DNA of 41,297 bases from Kiritimatiellia bacterium (lineage in GTDB: Bacteria > Verrucomicrobiota > Kiritimatiellia > RFP12 > UBA1067), in assembly GCA_016284515.1 (NCBI GenBank), contig JAEEOY010000127.1:1-41297 (forward strand), in the 5' to 3' direction. Made by a program: the position numbers and the translations under genes. Under the pieces are notes generated by a model that saw only the letters and a list, made by a program, of their open reading frames with translations, was not told the DNA's origin and ran no database searches. The number at the start of each line of letters is the position of its first letter. Position 1 is the stretch's first letter. This document shows positions 17,530-25,427 of this stretch, one piece after another.

Positions 17530-18114
17530 TCAAATTACCCCCTTGGAGGACGGAACGCCCTTCTCGTTCGGGTCAACCGCCTTCGCCTGCCTGAGCGCCC
17601 TGGCGAAGCTCTTGAATAGACCCTCGCACACGTGATGCGCCTCGTCGCCGTATATCTGGCGCAGGTGTATGTTCGCGCGCGCCTCCACGGACACCGCGCG
17701 GAAGAACTCCTCGACGAGCTTCACCTCGAAGTCGCGCACGAACATGTGCTTCATCGCGCACTGCATCACGAGGAACGGACGCCCCCCGAGGTCAAGCGAA
17801 GTCTCGCACAGCGCCTCGTCCATCGGTATGGACGCGAACCCGTAGCGCACGATCCCCTTCCTGTCGCCAAGCGCCTCGTTGATCGCCTTGCCGAGCACGA
17901 GCCCCACGTCCTCCACCGTGTGGTGGTAGTCAACGTCTATGTCGCCCACCGCCTTCACGGTGAGGTCGACGAGCGCGTGCTTCTTGAAAAGCTCGAGCAT
18001 GTGGTTGAAGAAACCGACGCCGGTGTCGATCGTCCCCTTGCCGGACCCGTCAAGGTCCAGCTCAAGGGAAATCTTCGTCTCCCTGGTGTCGCGTTGGATT
18101 TTCGCTTTTCTCAT
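17530..18114 (-). CDS. hisB: Imidazoleglycerol-phosphate dehydratase
   Basis: The protein has 194 aa, a monofunctional HisB without the phosphatase domain. Metal-binding motifs are present in both halves: HHTVEDVGL and later DEAHHVCEG, with FFNHMLE and DEALCETSLDLGG. It dehydrates IGP in histidine synthesis. The ATG at 18114 lies 6 nt after an extended -10 box, so a leaderless mRNA is predicted. A TTG at 18120 would add two residues but leaves no leader at all. The gene can also be transcribed from upstream, because ribE ends close by. Confidence 0.95.
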   Translation of the reverse strand: MRKAKIQRDTRETKISLELDLDGSGKGTIDTGVGFFNHMLELFKKHALVDLTVKAVGDIDVDYHHTVEDVGLVLGKAINEALGDRKGIVRYGFASIPMDEALCETSLDLGGRPFLVMQCAMKHMFVRDFEVKLVEEFFRAVSVEARANIHLRQIYGDEAHHVCEGLFKSFARALRQAKAVDPNEKGVPSSKGVI

Positions 18115-18120
18115 ACGCAA

Positions 18121-18129
18121 ATTATATCA
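18121..18129 (-). promoter_or_regulatory. Extended -10 promoter of hisB, predicted leaderless
   Basis: TGATATAAT on the minus strand overlaps the end of ribE and lies 6 nt before the hisB ATG. Confidence 0.62.
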
Positions 18130-18756
18130 AATAAATCCGGCTTTTTGTAGGGCGGCCTCCGTGAGTCCTCCCTTTTGCGCAGACTTCGCGACGTATTTGC
18201 CGACGATGTCGCCTTCGAGGTTCACCATGTCGCCGACCCTCTTCTGTCCGAGAGTGGTGTCCTTCGCCGTCGTCGGGATTACGTCTACCGCAAGCCAGTC
18301 GTCGCCGATTCCCGAGATGGTGAGCGACACGCCGTCGATCGTTATCGAGCCCTTCAGGACCGACTCCGCCGCGAGTACGCGTCCGCACCGGACGCGCAGC
18401 TGGAAGTCGCGCCCCTTCGGAGTCTTCGCGGCGATTGTGCCGCGGCAGTCCACATGCCCCTGCACGATGTGCCCGCCCATCGCGTCGCCCGCCCTCAGCG
18501 CGCGCTCGAGGTTCACCTTCGCGCCCGGCACGAGCTCGCCGAGCCCCGTGCGCGACTCGGTCTCGCGAAGAACGTCCGCGGTAAAGCGCGAGCCGTCGCA
18601 TTTCACCACGGTGAGGCACACGCCGTTGACAGCGACGGACTCACCTTCCTCGAGGGGCTTCGCCCACGACTCGTCGGCGGCAAGCTCCAGAACGAGCCCC
18701 GCCCCGCGCGAGACGCGCTTTACCGTTCCGATTCTCTGTATCAATCCAGTGAACAT
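18127..18756 (-). CDS. ribE: Riboflavin synthase alpha chain
   Basis: The protein has 209 aa. It starts MFTGLIQRIGTVKRV, the invariant riboflavin synthase N-terminus. Two repeated lumazine-binding domains follow: the first to about residue 95, the second from GHIVQGHVDCRGTI. It dismutates two 6,7-dimethyl-8-ribityllumazine molecules to riboflavin. AAGGAAG precedes the ATG by a good distance. folC ends 27 nt upstream. No other rib genes are nearby. The last codons overlap the hisB -10 region. Confidence 0.95.
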   Translation of the reverse strand: MFTGLIQRIGTVKRVSRGAGLVLELAADESWAKPLEEGESVAVNGVCLTVVKCDGSRFTADVLRETESRTGLGELVPGAKVNLERALRAGDAMGGHIVQGHVDCRGTIAAKTPKGRDFQLRVRCGRVLAAESVLKGSITIDGVSLTISGIGDDWLAVDVIPTTAKDTTLGQKRVGDMVNLEGDIVGKYVAKSAQKGGLTEAALQKAGFI

Positions 18757-18783
18757 GATAAGACTTCCTTCAACTTCAAGTGG

Positions 18784-19995
18784 CTAACATGTCGGCGTTA
18801 GAAGCTCTGCAACGTCAAAGCGGCAGCTTGGCCAGGGATACGCACCAAGTTCGACCAGCGCTTCGCCCGCGAGGAACAGCGAGCCGCAGATGAGTGCGCG
18901 GGGATCGGAAGCGGCAGAGCGAATTGCCGCGGCAAGAGATGGAGACGCGACGGCGTCGATTCCGGCGGCGCGCATCTTCTCCGCCGTCTCCTCTGCGGTA
19001 AGCGATCGCGGATTGTTCGTCCTTACGGCACGCCCCTTCTTCACGAACGGAGCGAGGATCGAAAGAACTTCACCAACGTCCTTGTCTCCGCAAAAACCCG
19101 CGATGAGCGTCAGCGGCTCCGAAAGATTCAGCTCGCGAAGCGCCGCGGCGAGAGCGCGCGCCGCGGGCGGATTGTGCGCGCCGTCGACGATGAAGTTTCC
19201 GACGCGCTGAAATCTCCCCGGCCAGACGACATCCGCGAATCCGCGCGCGTCGCCCTTCCCGAGCACCTTGAGGGCGGCGAGCGCGGTCACGGCGTTCTCA
19301 CGGTTGAACGTCCCGGCGAGCGGGAAATCGCGCGGCACATCTGCCGCGGACGCGACGTCGGGCGCATAGAAGAACGGCGCGCCGACTTCCTTCGCGCGCG
19401 CCTCGACGACTGCGCGAACCTCGGGCAAATTCTCGCCAAGGACTACGGGAACGTGTGGCTTTATTATGCCGGCCTTTTCGGATGCTATCTTCTCCACCGT
19501 GTCGCCGAGCCAGTCGCAGTGGTCGAGTCCGATGCGCGTTATGACGCACAGTTCCGGAACGCACACGTTCGTCGCGTCGAGGCGTCCGCCGAGTCCGGTC
19601 TCGAGGACCGCATAGTCGACCTTCGCGTCCGCATACACGAGAAACGCGACTGCTGTAAGAGCCTCGAAGAAAGTGAGGTCGGCGGGAGCGACTTTCGCGA
19701 CCTTTTCGGCCGCTGCCGAAAGGACATCGTCGCCAATCGGAGCTCCGTCGAGAAAGAAGCGCTCGTTGAGCTTGACGAGATGGGGCGACGTGTAGCGTCC
19801 GACGCGCAGTCCGCTTGCGCGAAGCGCCGCGTCGAGCATTGCGCAGGCCGCGCCCTTTCCGTTGGTGCCGGCGATGTGGATCGCGCTGAACGACTTCTGC
19901 GGATCGCCCAGCGCGGCACATGTGCCGCGGATCGCGTCGAGTCCGGGCTTCATCCCGAACCTGCGCCTCGCGGCGAGCTCTTCGAGAAACTTCAT
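18784..19995 (-). CDS. folC: Folylpolyglutamate / dihydrofolate synthase
   Basis: The protein has 403 aa. The P-loop HIAGTNGKGAACAML lies near residue 43. TGLGGRLDATNV and GLDHCDWLG are Mur-ligase-superfamily signatures of FolC, and a C-terminal domain has VDGAHNPPAA. It adds glutamate to folates and possibly to dihydropteroate. The ATG at 19995 overlaps the rlmB stop (ATGA). Folate polyglutamates are the cofactor form used by the metF/metH pair at the left end. Whether it is bifunctional cannot be read from sequence. Confidence 0.93.
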   Translation of the reverse strand: MKFLEELAARRRFGMKPGLDAIRGTCAALGDPQKSFSAIHIAGTNGKGAACAMLDAALRASGLRVGRYTSPHLVKLNERFFLDGAPIGDDVLSAAAEKVAKVAPADLTFFEALTAVAFLVYADAKVDYAVLETGLGGRLDATNVCVPELCVITRIGLDHCDWLGDTVEKIASEKAGIIKPHVPVVLGENLPEVRAVVEARAKEVGAPFFYAPDVASAADVPRDFPLAGTFNRENAVTALAALKVLGKGDARGFADVVWPGRFQRVGNFIVDGAHNPPAARALAAALRELNLSEPLTLIAGFCGDKDVGEVLSILAPFVKKGRAVRTNNPRSLTAEETAEKMRAAGIDAVASPSLAAAIRSAASDPRALICGSLFLAGEALVELGAYPWPSCRFDVAELLTPTC

Positions 19996-20786
19996 CCTCG
20001 CTGACGCACGATCTCGTACATCGCGACCGCGGCTGCGACGCCTGCGTTGAGCGACTCGAATCCGCCTGGCATCGGAAGTTCGGCGATGAAGTCGCACTTC
20101 TCGCGGACGAGCCGCGAGATGCCCTTCCCCTCCGCGCCGACGACTAGTCCGACCTTGCCCCGGAAATCAATCTTCGTGTAGGTCTTCGCGTCTTCGCCCC
20201 AGTCGAGTCCGGTGAACCAGAGCCCGGCCTCCTTGAGCTCCTCCATGGCGCGCGGAAGGTTCACGACGTGCGCGACCCTGATGTGCTCCGCGCCGCCTGC
20301 GGAGGCGCGGACCGCTGCGGGCGTTATGCCGCACGCGCGGTCCTCGGGAATCACGACGCCCGTCGCCCCGACGGCGCAGGCCGTGCGGAGGATCGAGCCG
20401 ACGTTCTGCGGGTCCTCGAGATGGTCGAGGACGATAACGAGGGCGTTTTCGTCGTCCGCTGCCATATGCACCAGCTCGTCGAAGCCGATGTACGGATAGC
20501 CAGTGGTCTTTAGGGCGACGCCCTGGTGGTGCCCAAAGCGCGTGAGCTTGTCCAGCTGGTCGCGGTCCATCGTGCGGACGACCAGACGGCGCGAGTGCGC
20601 CTCGTCGCGGATGCGGCGGATCTGGTCGTCTTCGTCGGGGAACGCGGGCGGAAGGACGATCTCGGACGCGGTGCGGCGTCCGGCGGCAAGAGCTTCCTCA
20701 ACGGGGTTGCGCCCGTAGATCCACTCGCCGCCGGTCACCAGCTCGCGCGGGCCCTTGTGGTGCCTTGTATTCTGGTAGTTTCCCAA
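19992..20786 (-). CDS. rlmB: 23S rRNA 2'-O-ribose methyltransferase, SpoU/TrmH family
   Basis: It is 264 aa if started at the TTG at 20786. That codon sits 4 nt after a GGAGG site just behind rhaA; no ATG is available before the conserved region. An N-terminal substrate-binding domain (EWIYGRNPVEEAL) is followed by the SPOUT knot domain with DHLEDPQNVGSILRTA, VVGAEGKGIS and MPGGFESLNAGVAAAVAMYE, motifs 1-3 of SpoU enzymes. RlmB methylates G2251 of 23S rRNA in E. coli; the exact target here is inferred. It is coupled to folC downstream. Confidence 0.9.
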   Translation of the reverse strand: MGNYQNTRHHKGPRELVTGGEWIYGRNPVEEALAAGRRTASEIVLPPAFPDEDDQIRRIRDEAHSRRLVVRTMDRDQLDKLTRFGHHQGVALKTTGYPYIGFDELVHMAADDENALVIVLDHLEDPQNVGSILRTACAVGATGVVIPEDRACGITPAAVRASAGGAEHIRVAHVVNLPRAMEELKEAGLWFTGLDWGEDAKTYTKIDFRGKVGLVVGAEGKGISRLVREKCDFIAELPMPGGFESLNAGVAAAVAMYEIVRQRG

Positions 20787-20800
20787 TTTGCCTCCAGGCG

Positions 20801-22036
20801 TTACCGCTTGAGCAGCACATCCTTCTCGTACTTCTCGACGTCCTTGAACCAGGACTCGTCCGCAGCGACTCCGTTGCGCTTGCAGAACTCGGCCCAGACT
20901 TCGTCCGCGGGATAGTTCTTGTACTCCTCCTGGAGGACGAGCTGCGCGGTGAAGTTGCCGGACTCCTGCTCGGCGGTGAGCGACTTCCACGGAACGAGCA
21001 TCGCCTTGAGGAGCTCCTTCTGCATGTTGCGCATTCCGAGCACCCACGCCGCGACGCGGTTGATGGACGCGTCGAAGTAGTCGAGCGCGATGATGAAGTT
21101 CTCGGGACCCATCTTGACGATTTCCTGCGCGCAGGCGCGGAGGTCGTCGTTCTGGCGGATGACGTGGTCTGAGTCCCAGCGCACGGGGCGCGAGATGTGG
21201 AACGCGACCTTGCCGAACGTCATGAGGAACGAGCTGATCTTGTCCGCAACCGACTCGGTGAGGTGGAAGTGCCCCATGTCGAGGAGCGCGAGGATCTTCT
21301 GCTTCATCGCGTAGCCCATCACGAACTCGTGCGAGTTCACGGTGTAGCTCTCGACGCCGATGCCGAAGAGCTTCGACTCGAGGAACGGGATGACGGCCTT
21401 CTTGTTGTACTTGTACTTGAAGATCTTGTCAAGCGACTCTGCCATGCGCTGGCGCGGCCCGAGGCGGTCGGACGGCTCGTCCTTGTATCCGTCGGGGCAC
21501 CAGAAGTTGATTCCGCACGGGCTCTTGAGCTCCTTCGCGAAGTACTCCGCGATCTTGAGGCACTGGATGCCGTGCTTGATCCAGAACTTGCGGATCTTCT
21601 TGTCCGGAGAGGAAAGCGTGAGGCCGTCCTTCACGTTCTTGTGCGAGAAGAACGTCGGGTTGAAGTCGAGCTTGACGCCGGTCTTCTTCGCCCACTTCAC
21701 CCACGGCTCGAAGTTCTTTGCGGTGAGCTTGTCGCGGTCGTCGATGTGCCCCTTGTGGATGCCGTAGCACGCGTGCAGGTTGACGCGGTGCTTTCCGGGG
21801 ATGAGCGCGAGCGCGAACTCGAGGTCCTTCATGAGCTCCTCGGGGGTGCGGGCCTTGCCGGGATAGTTGCCGGTCGTCGCAATGCCGCCGGACGCCCCGC
21901 CCGTCGTCTCGAATCCTCCGACGTCGTCTCCCTGCCAGCAGTGGAGCGAGATCGCGATCTTGCCGAGGTCCTTGATCGCCTTCTCGGTGTCGATGCCGAT
22001 CTTGGCGTACTTCTTCTGCGCTTCCTTGTAGCTCAT
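20801..22036 (-). CDS. rhaA: L-rhamnose isomerase
   Basis: The protein has 411 aa. ISLHCWQGDDVGGFE near residue 28, NLHACYG, DFNPTFFSH and LLDMGHFHLTESVADK are signature segments of RhaA. The enzyme converts L-rhamnose to L-rhamnulose, the first step of rhamnose breakdown, in the cytoplasm with divalent metal. The gene has its own extended -10 promoter and a strong GGAGGA ribosome site. No rhaB, rhaD or transporter is adjacent. It is instead followed by housekeeping genes. Rhamnose is common in pectins, which fits the GH43 and GH97 enzymes nearby. Confidence 0.95.
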   Translation of the reverse strand: MSYKEAQKKYAKIGIDTEKAIKDLGKIAISLHCWQGDDVGGFETTGGASGGIATTGNYPGKARTPEELMKDLEFALALIPGKHRVNLHACYGIHKGHIDDRDKLTAKNFEPWVKWAKKTGVKLDFNPTFFSHKNVKDGLTLSSPDKKIRKFWIKHGIQCLKIAEYFAKELKSPCGINFWCPDGYKDEPSDRLGPRQRMAESLDKIFKYKYNKKAVIPFLESKLFGIGVESYTVNSHEFVMGYAMKQKILALLDMGHFHLTESVADKISSFLMTFGKVAFHISRPVRWDSDHVIRQNDDLRACAQEIVKMGPENFIIALDYFDASINRVAAWVLGMRNMQKELLKAMLVPWKSLTAEQESGNFTAQLVLQEEYKNYPADEVWAEFCKRNGVAADESWFKDVEKYEKDVLLKR

Positions 22037-22067
22037 CTTCCTCCTTTTATGAGTTTATTTTTCGGAT

Positions 22068-22076
22068 ATTATATCA
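22068..22076 (-). promoter_or_regulatory. Promoter and leader of rhaA
   Basis: TGATATAAT on the minus strand precedes the rhaA ATG by 31 nt. AAGGAGGA lies just before the ATG, so this transcript has a normal leader, unlike several neighbours with the same -10 type. Confidence 0.65.
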
Positions 22077-22086
22077 AAAAACGCGG

Positions 22087-22788
22087 CTATTCGTTAGCAC
22101 CTTTGTAGCGAATCTTTCCGCGTGCGCCCTTTCGCGGTGGCGGCGTCGGGGCCCGTCTGGCGGTCTCCGCCTTCTCCTCGTCCGTCATGACATGGCTGTC
22201 CGCTTTCTTCTTCGAGACGAGGACGGAGCGCCTGTAGCCGTGGTGGGCGAGAAGCGTCATGAAGGCGCGCGCCTGTCCCAGGTCGCGCTCCGCGTCCTCT
22301 TCGACCAAAATGTGGATGACGCTGTCCTTCGGGACATCGTAGTCGGAGAGGATCTTCGGAATCTTGTTCGGATTGACGAACCTGTCGCCGAGGAGGAAGC
22401 CCTGCGTCGAGTATCGTATCGACGGATGCGCCGCGTCGAGCACGATCTCCGACGGACCGCTGCTCGCGCACCCGGCGTTGAGGAGGCACATGTAAAGCAC
22501 CGTTCCCGCGACTATGCTCACGAGCGCATTGCGGCGCCACAGCTGAAGCCCCACGACAAGCGCGCCCGCGAGGTAAGGCCACGCGGTTTTCCACTGGAGG
22601 CCGGAGTACGAATACACGATGAGCGCGGCGATGATGACGGGCGAGACTAGGTCGCCAAAGCGGGTTATCCATTTCGGGATCTCCCTGTCCTTCCCGGCGA
22701 AGAGCAGGAACGGAATCGCCCTGAGCGCATAGTTCACGGCGAAGCCCGCCGCGACTATGCCGAGCATGTAGAGGATCTCGGCCTTCAT
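22087..22788 (-). CDS. AzlD-like membrane protein with ExbD/TolR-like C-terminal domain
   Basis: The protein has 233 aa. Residues 1-105 hold about four membrane segments and resemble AzlD, the small subunit of branched-chain amino acid exporters (NYALRAIPFLLF at 19-30). Residues 120-195 are soluble and resemble the ExbD/TolR periplasmic fold (FLLGDRFVNPNKIPKIL, then VIHILVEEDAERDLGQARAF and HHGYRRSVLV). The tail is basic and proline-rich. No azlC partner is visible. The ATG overlaps the kdsB stop (ATGA). I do not know a described family with this combination; function is unassigned. The ExbD-like call is by eye and less certain than the AzlD-like one. Confidence 0.6.
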   Translation of the reverse strand: MKAEILYMLGIVAAGFAVNYALRAIPFLLFAGKDREIPKWITRFGDLVSPVIIAALIVYSYSGLQWKTAWPYLAGALVVGLQLWRRNALVSIVAGTVLYMCLLNAGCASSGPSEIVLDAAHPSIRYSTQGFLLGDRFVNPNKIPKILSDYDVPKDSVIHILVEEDAERDLGQARAFMTLLAHHGYRRSVLVSKKKADSHVMTDEEKAETARRAPTPPPRKGARGKIRYKGANE

Positions 22789-23552
22789 CTCTTCGCGCGC
22801 TCCTCGAGGATTCTGCCTACGCGGACCGCATCCTCCGGCGTGTCAACTCCGACACCTTCGTCCTCTGTGCGCACCACGGCGATCTTCGCACCCATCCAGA
22901 GCGCCCTCAGCTGCTCGAGCTTCTCCGTCTTCTCAAGCTCGCACGGCGGCTCCGCGATGTAGCGCTTGAGGAATCCGCCGCGGTAGGCGTAGATGCCGAG
23001 GTGGCGGACATAGAGGGAATCACGGCCGAACGCAGGCGCGGTGTCCCTGTCGCAGGGAATCGGCGCACGGGAGAAATAGAGCGCGCCGCCGTCGCGGTCC
23101 ATAACGACCTTGACGACGCTCTTCGCGGCGAAGTCTTCCGCGCTCTTGATCGGCGTCACGGCCGTGGCCATAGACCAGCGCTCGTCGCCCTTGAGCTTCG
23201 CGGCGAGCTGCTCGATGAGCGCGGGGTCGATGAGAGGCTCGTCGCCCTGGATGTTCACGAGAATGTCGTCGTCGTCGAAGTCGCGTCCGAGGAAGTTGCG
23301 CGCGGCGCATGCGACGCGGTCCGTCCCGCTCGGAAGCTCCGACGGCGTCATCACGGCCTTGCCGCCATGCTCCTCAACGGCCTTGACAATGCGCTCGTCG
23401 TCTGTAGCGACGAGGACTTCGTCGAGCCCCTTCGCCTTCTTGACGGCCTCGACGACCCATGCGACGAGCGGCTTGCCCGCGAGAAGCGCGAGCGGCTTGC
23501 CCGGAAAGCGGCTCGACCCGAACCGCGACGGAATGATACCGTAGATTTTCAT
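22785..23552 (-). CDS. kdsB: 3-deoxy-manno-octulosonate cytidylyltransferase
   Basis: The protein has 255 aa. MKIYGIIPSRFGSSRFPGKPLA is the nucleotide-binding start of KdsB. NIQGDEPLIDPALI and ATAVTPIKSAEDF follow as in the family. It activates Kdo as CMP-Kdo for LPS inner core synthesis, which implies an LPS-bearing outer membrane. The ATG at 23552 lies 7 nt after an extended -10 box. A longer in-frame start would cross this box and is rejected. Confidence 0.95.
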   Translation of the reverse strand: MKIYGIIPSRFGSSRFPGKPLALLAGKPLVAWVVEAVKKAKGLDEVLVATDDERIVKAVEEHGGKAVMTPSELPSGTDRVACAARNFLGRDFDDDDILVNIQGDEPLIDPALIEQLAAKLKGDERWSMATAVTPIKSAEDFAAKSVVKVVMDRDGGALYFSRAPIPCDRDTAPAFGRDSLYVRHLGIYAYRGGFLKRYIAEPPCELEKTEKLEQLRALWMGAKIAVVRTEDEGVGVDTPEDAVRVGRILEERAKR

Positions 23553-23559
23553 ATCTGGA

Positions 23560-23568
23560 ATTATACCA
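23560..23568 (-). promoter_or_regulatory. Extended -10 promoter of kdsB, predicted leaderless
   Basis: TGGTATAAT on the minus strand is 7 nt before the ATG. A CTGACA sequence 19 nt further upstream is a possible weak -35. Confidence 0.68.
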
Positions 23569-23673
23569 AATATCGCGCTTCCCGTGTCAGAGTTTCGGTA
23601 TGGCCAGCGCATTAAGATATCCCGCGTCAGCGGGGAGAAGGAAATTCTGACGCGTCGGCCGTACTACAACGGA

Positions 23674-25326
23674 TCATTCCAGGCGCGGTTCCACTATGGC
23701 GGCGAAACCGCCGTTCGCAGCGCAATTGACGGATAGCGAATCCGCTTCGAACGTCTCTACTGCGACTGGTGCGCAGCCCCGCGCGTCGGACGGATCTGCG
23801 TCACGGAAGAGCCGAACTCTGCAGGGGGATGTCCCGGCAAAATCGAGCGGAAGCTTGACAGCGCGCGTCTGCCCCGCATTGATGGCGCCGACGAACCACA
23901 CGTCGCCCTTGCGCCGCGCGACAACGGCGAACTTTCCGATTTCGCCCTGGAGGAAGCGCGTCTCGTCGAACGACGCTGGCAGTTCGCGCCAGAAGTCGAG
24001 CGCGGGGTTCGACTCGTCTATCTGGTCCGGCCTGCTGTACCAGAACAGGAACTGCCATCCGCTCGTGTAGACGCACGGCAGCGCGAGCTGGTGCGCGAGT
24101 GTGTTCTTCACACGCGCGTTCTTCCAGCACGGAGTGTAGTCACCGGGTCCGTCGAGATAGCGGGTGAAAGGCAACGCGCAGTCGTGCGCGGCATCTGGCA
24201 TCTCCTCGTTGCCGCGAATCCCCTCGACCGTCATGACGTTGGGATACGTCTTCTGGATTCCAGTGAGCCGGTATTCGTCGTGGATGTCGACGAGAAGCTT
24301 CCGCTCCGCCGCGGCCGCGATCGCGTCCGTGACCCATTTGCGCCACTCCTGGCTGCCGACATTGACGAATCCGTACTTCACGCCCTTCACGCCCCACTCG
24401 ACTAGCTTGTCGAGAATCGCATCGCGGTTCTTCTTGAGTGGCTCGCGGTTGACGTAGAGAATGACTCCGACGTCCTTCTCCTTCGCATAGCGCAGTATCT
24501 CGAAGAAGTCGAACTTCTCGCCCTTCGCGACACGCTCAGGCGAAAGACCAGGTTTAAGCGGATCGCCGATGTGCTCCTGTCCGTACCACCCGCAGTCAAG
24601 CTCGATGTACTGCATGTTGTTGCGCTTGACGAAATCCACCGCCGCCTTGCCGCAGTCCGTGTCGAGCTTTGCGACGCGCAGCACCTTCCCGGGTTTTATC
24701 CAGCTCGTGTCAGCGATGCGCGACGGCGCGTTGAGCGCGTCCATTACGCCCGGCTGGGCGTTTGCGAGCGACGCGGCGTCCTTCGCGACATGGATATACC
24801 GCCACGGCGTCGCATAAGGCGCATGCACCTTCGCCGCACCCTCAAGCAGCGTCTTCACCTGTCCCTTCTTAGCCCCGCAAGCGAACCTGACGCGGGAGTA
24901 GTCGAGGCATCCGGCGTCGCCGATTGCCGCAACGAAGCCCGTGCCTTCGACGACGAGCGGACCCTCCGCCGTGCCCGGGTACGACGTCGCATAGTTGTGC
25001 ATCTCGCCTATTCCGGCGGCGACGGGCGCGAAGCCGGGACGCGGCGCCATCTCGGCGATAGTCGACAAGGTCTTCGGCACGTATTCGCCCTGCGCATGGG
25101 AAACAGGCCAGCACTTGAGGTCCACGCCGAAGTCGAAAGTCCACTCCTCGTTCTCGACAACGCGCTCGCCGTCGCCCTCGAACCGCACCCGCCAAGCGAC
25201 AGCGCCTACGAGATTTGTCGTCTCAATGACTGCACCTTCGCCAAGGGAAGGCGGAGTGACATCGCATACCTTCTCCCCAGCCGGACCGAACACGGCAAAC
25301 GCCGCAAGTAGAGTTATTGTGTTCAT
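23674..25326 (-). CDS. GH97-family glycoside hydrolase
   Basis: The protein has 550 aa. A N-terminal beta-sandwich (to about 200) leads into a TIM barrel with WIKPGKV (209-215), YIELDCGWYG (240-249), VKYGFVNVGSQ (316-326), LLVDIHDEYRLTG (344-356), TYPNVMTVEGIRGNEE (360-375) and HDCALPFTRYLDGPGDYTP (381-399). These are the conserved blocks of GH97 (SusB-like) alpha-glucosidases and alpha-galactosidases. A C-terminal sandwich ends the protein. It is shorter than most GH97 members. The N-terminus MNTITLLAAFAVFGPAG is a short, uncharged signal-like segment. The substrate (alpha-glucoside or alpha-galactoside) is not decidable here. Confidence 0.88.
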   Translation of the reverse strand: MNTITLLAAFAVFGPAGEKVCDVTPPSLGEGAVIETTNLVGAVAWRVRFEGDGERVVENEEWTFDFGVDLKCWPVSHAQGEYVPKTLSTIAEMAPRPGFAPVAAGIGEMHNYATSYPGTAEGPLVVEGTGFVAAIGDAGCLDYSRVRFACGAKKGQVKTLLEGAAKVHAPYATPWRYIHVAKDAASLANAQPGVMDALNAPSRIADTSWIKPGKVLRVAKLDTDCGKAAVDFVKRNNMQYIELDCGWYGQEHIGDPLKPGLSPERVAKGEKFDFFEILRYAKEKDVGVILYVNREPLKKNRDAILDKLVEWGVKGVKYGFVNVGSQEWRKWVTDAIAAAAERKLLVDIHDEYRLTGIQKTYPNVMTVEGIRGNEEMPDAAHDCALPFTRYLDGPGDYTPCWKNARVKNTLAHQLALPCVYTSGWQFLFWYSRPDQIDESNPALDFWRELPASFDETRFLQGEIGKFAVVARRKGDVWFVGAINAGQTRAVKLPLDFAGTSPCRVRLFRDADPSDARGCAPVAVETFEADSLSVNCAANGGFAAIVEPRLE

Positions 25327-25332
25327 GCCGCA

Positions 25333-25341
25333 ATTATACCA
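25333..25341 (-). promoter_or_regulatory. Extended -10 promoter of the GH97 gene, predicted leaderless
   Basis: TGGTATAAT on the minus strand is 6 nt before the ATG at 25326. The 101-nt spacer to the AAA+ gene holds no other recognisable element. Confidence 0.7.
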
Positions 25342-25427
25342 AAGCGGCAGCAAAATACGCACTCCCACTTACGGGGGATGAAATGCCGTTTGTCTTGCGG
25401 ACGCGAAACGACAGCCCGGGCAGGCGA

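Noticed and set aside
23630-23655. Hairpin terminator after the GH97 gene
   Set aside because: Short GC arms (CCCGC/GCGGG) and a competing CGTCAG/CTGACG pairing exist, but there is no T run on the minus strand.
25342-25427. tRNA-like gene in the spacer upstream of the GH97 gene
   Set aside because: No T-loop consensus (GTTCGANTC) or acceptor pairing is found on either strand; the spacer is promoter and AAA+ downstream sequence.
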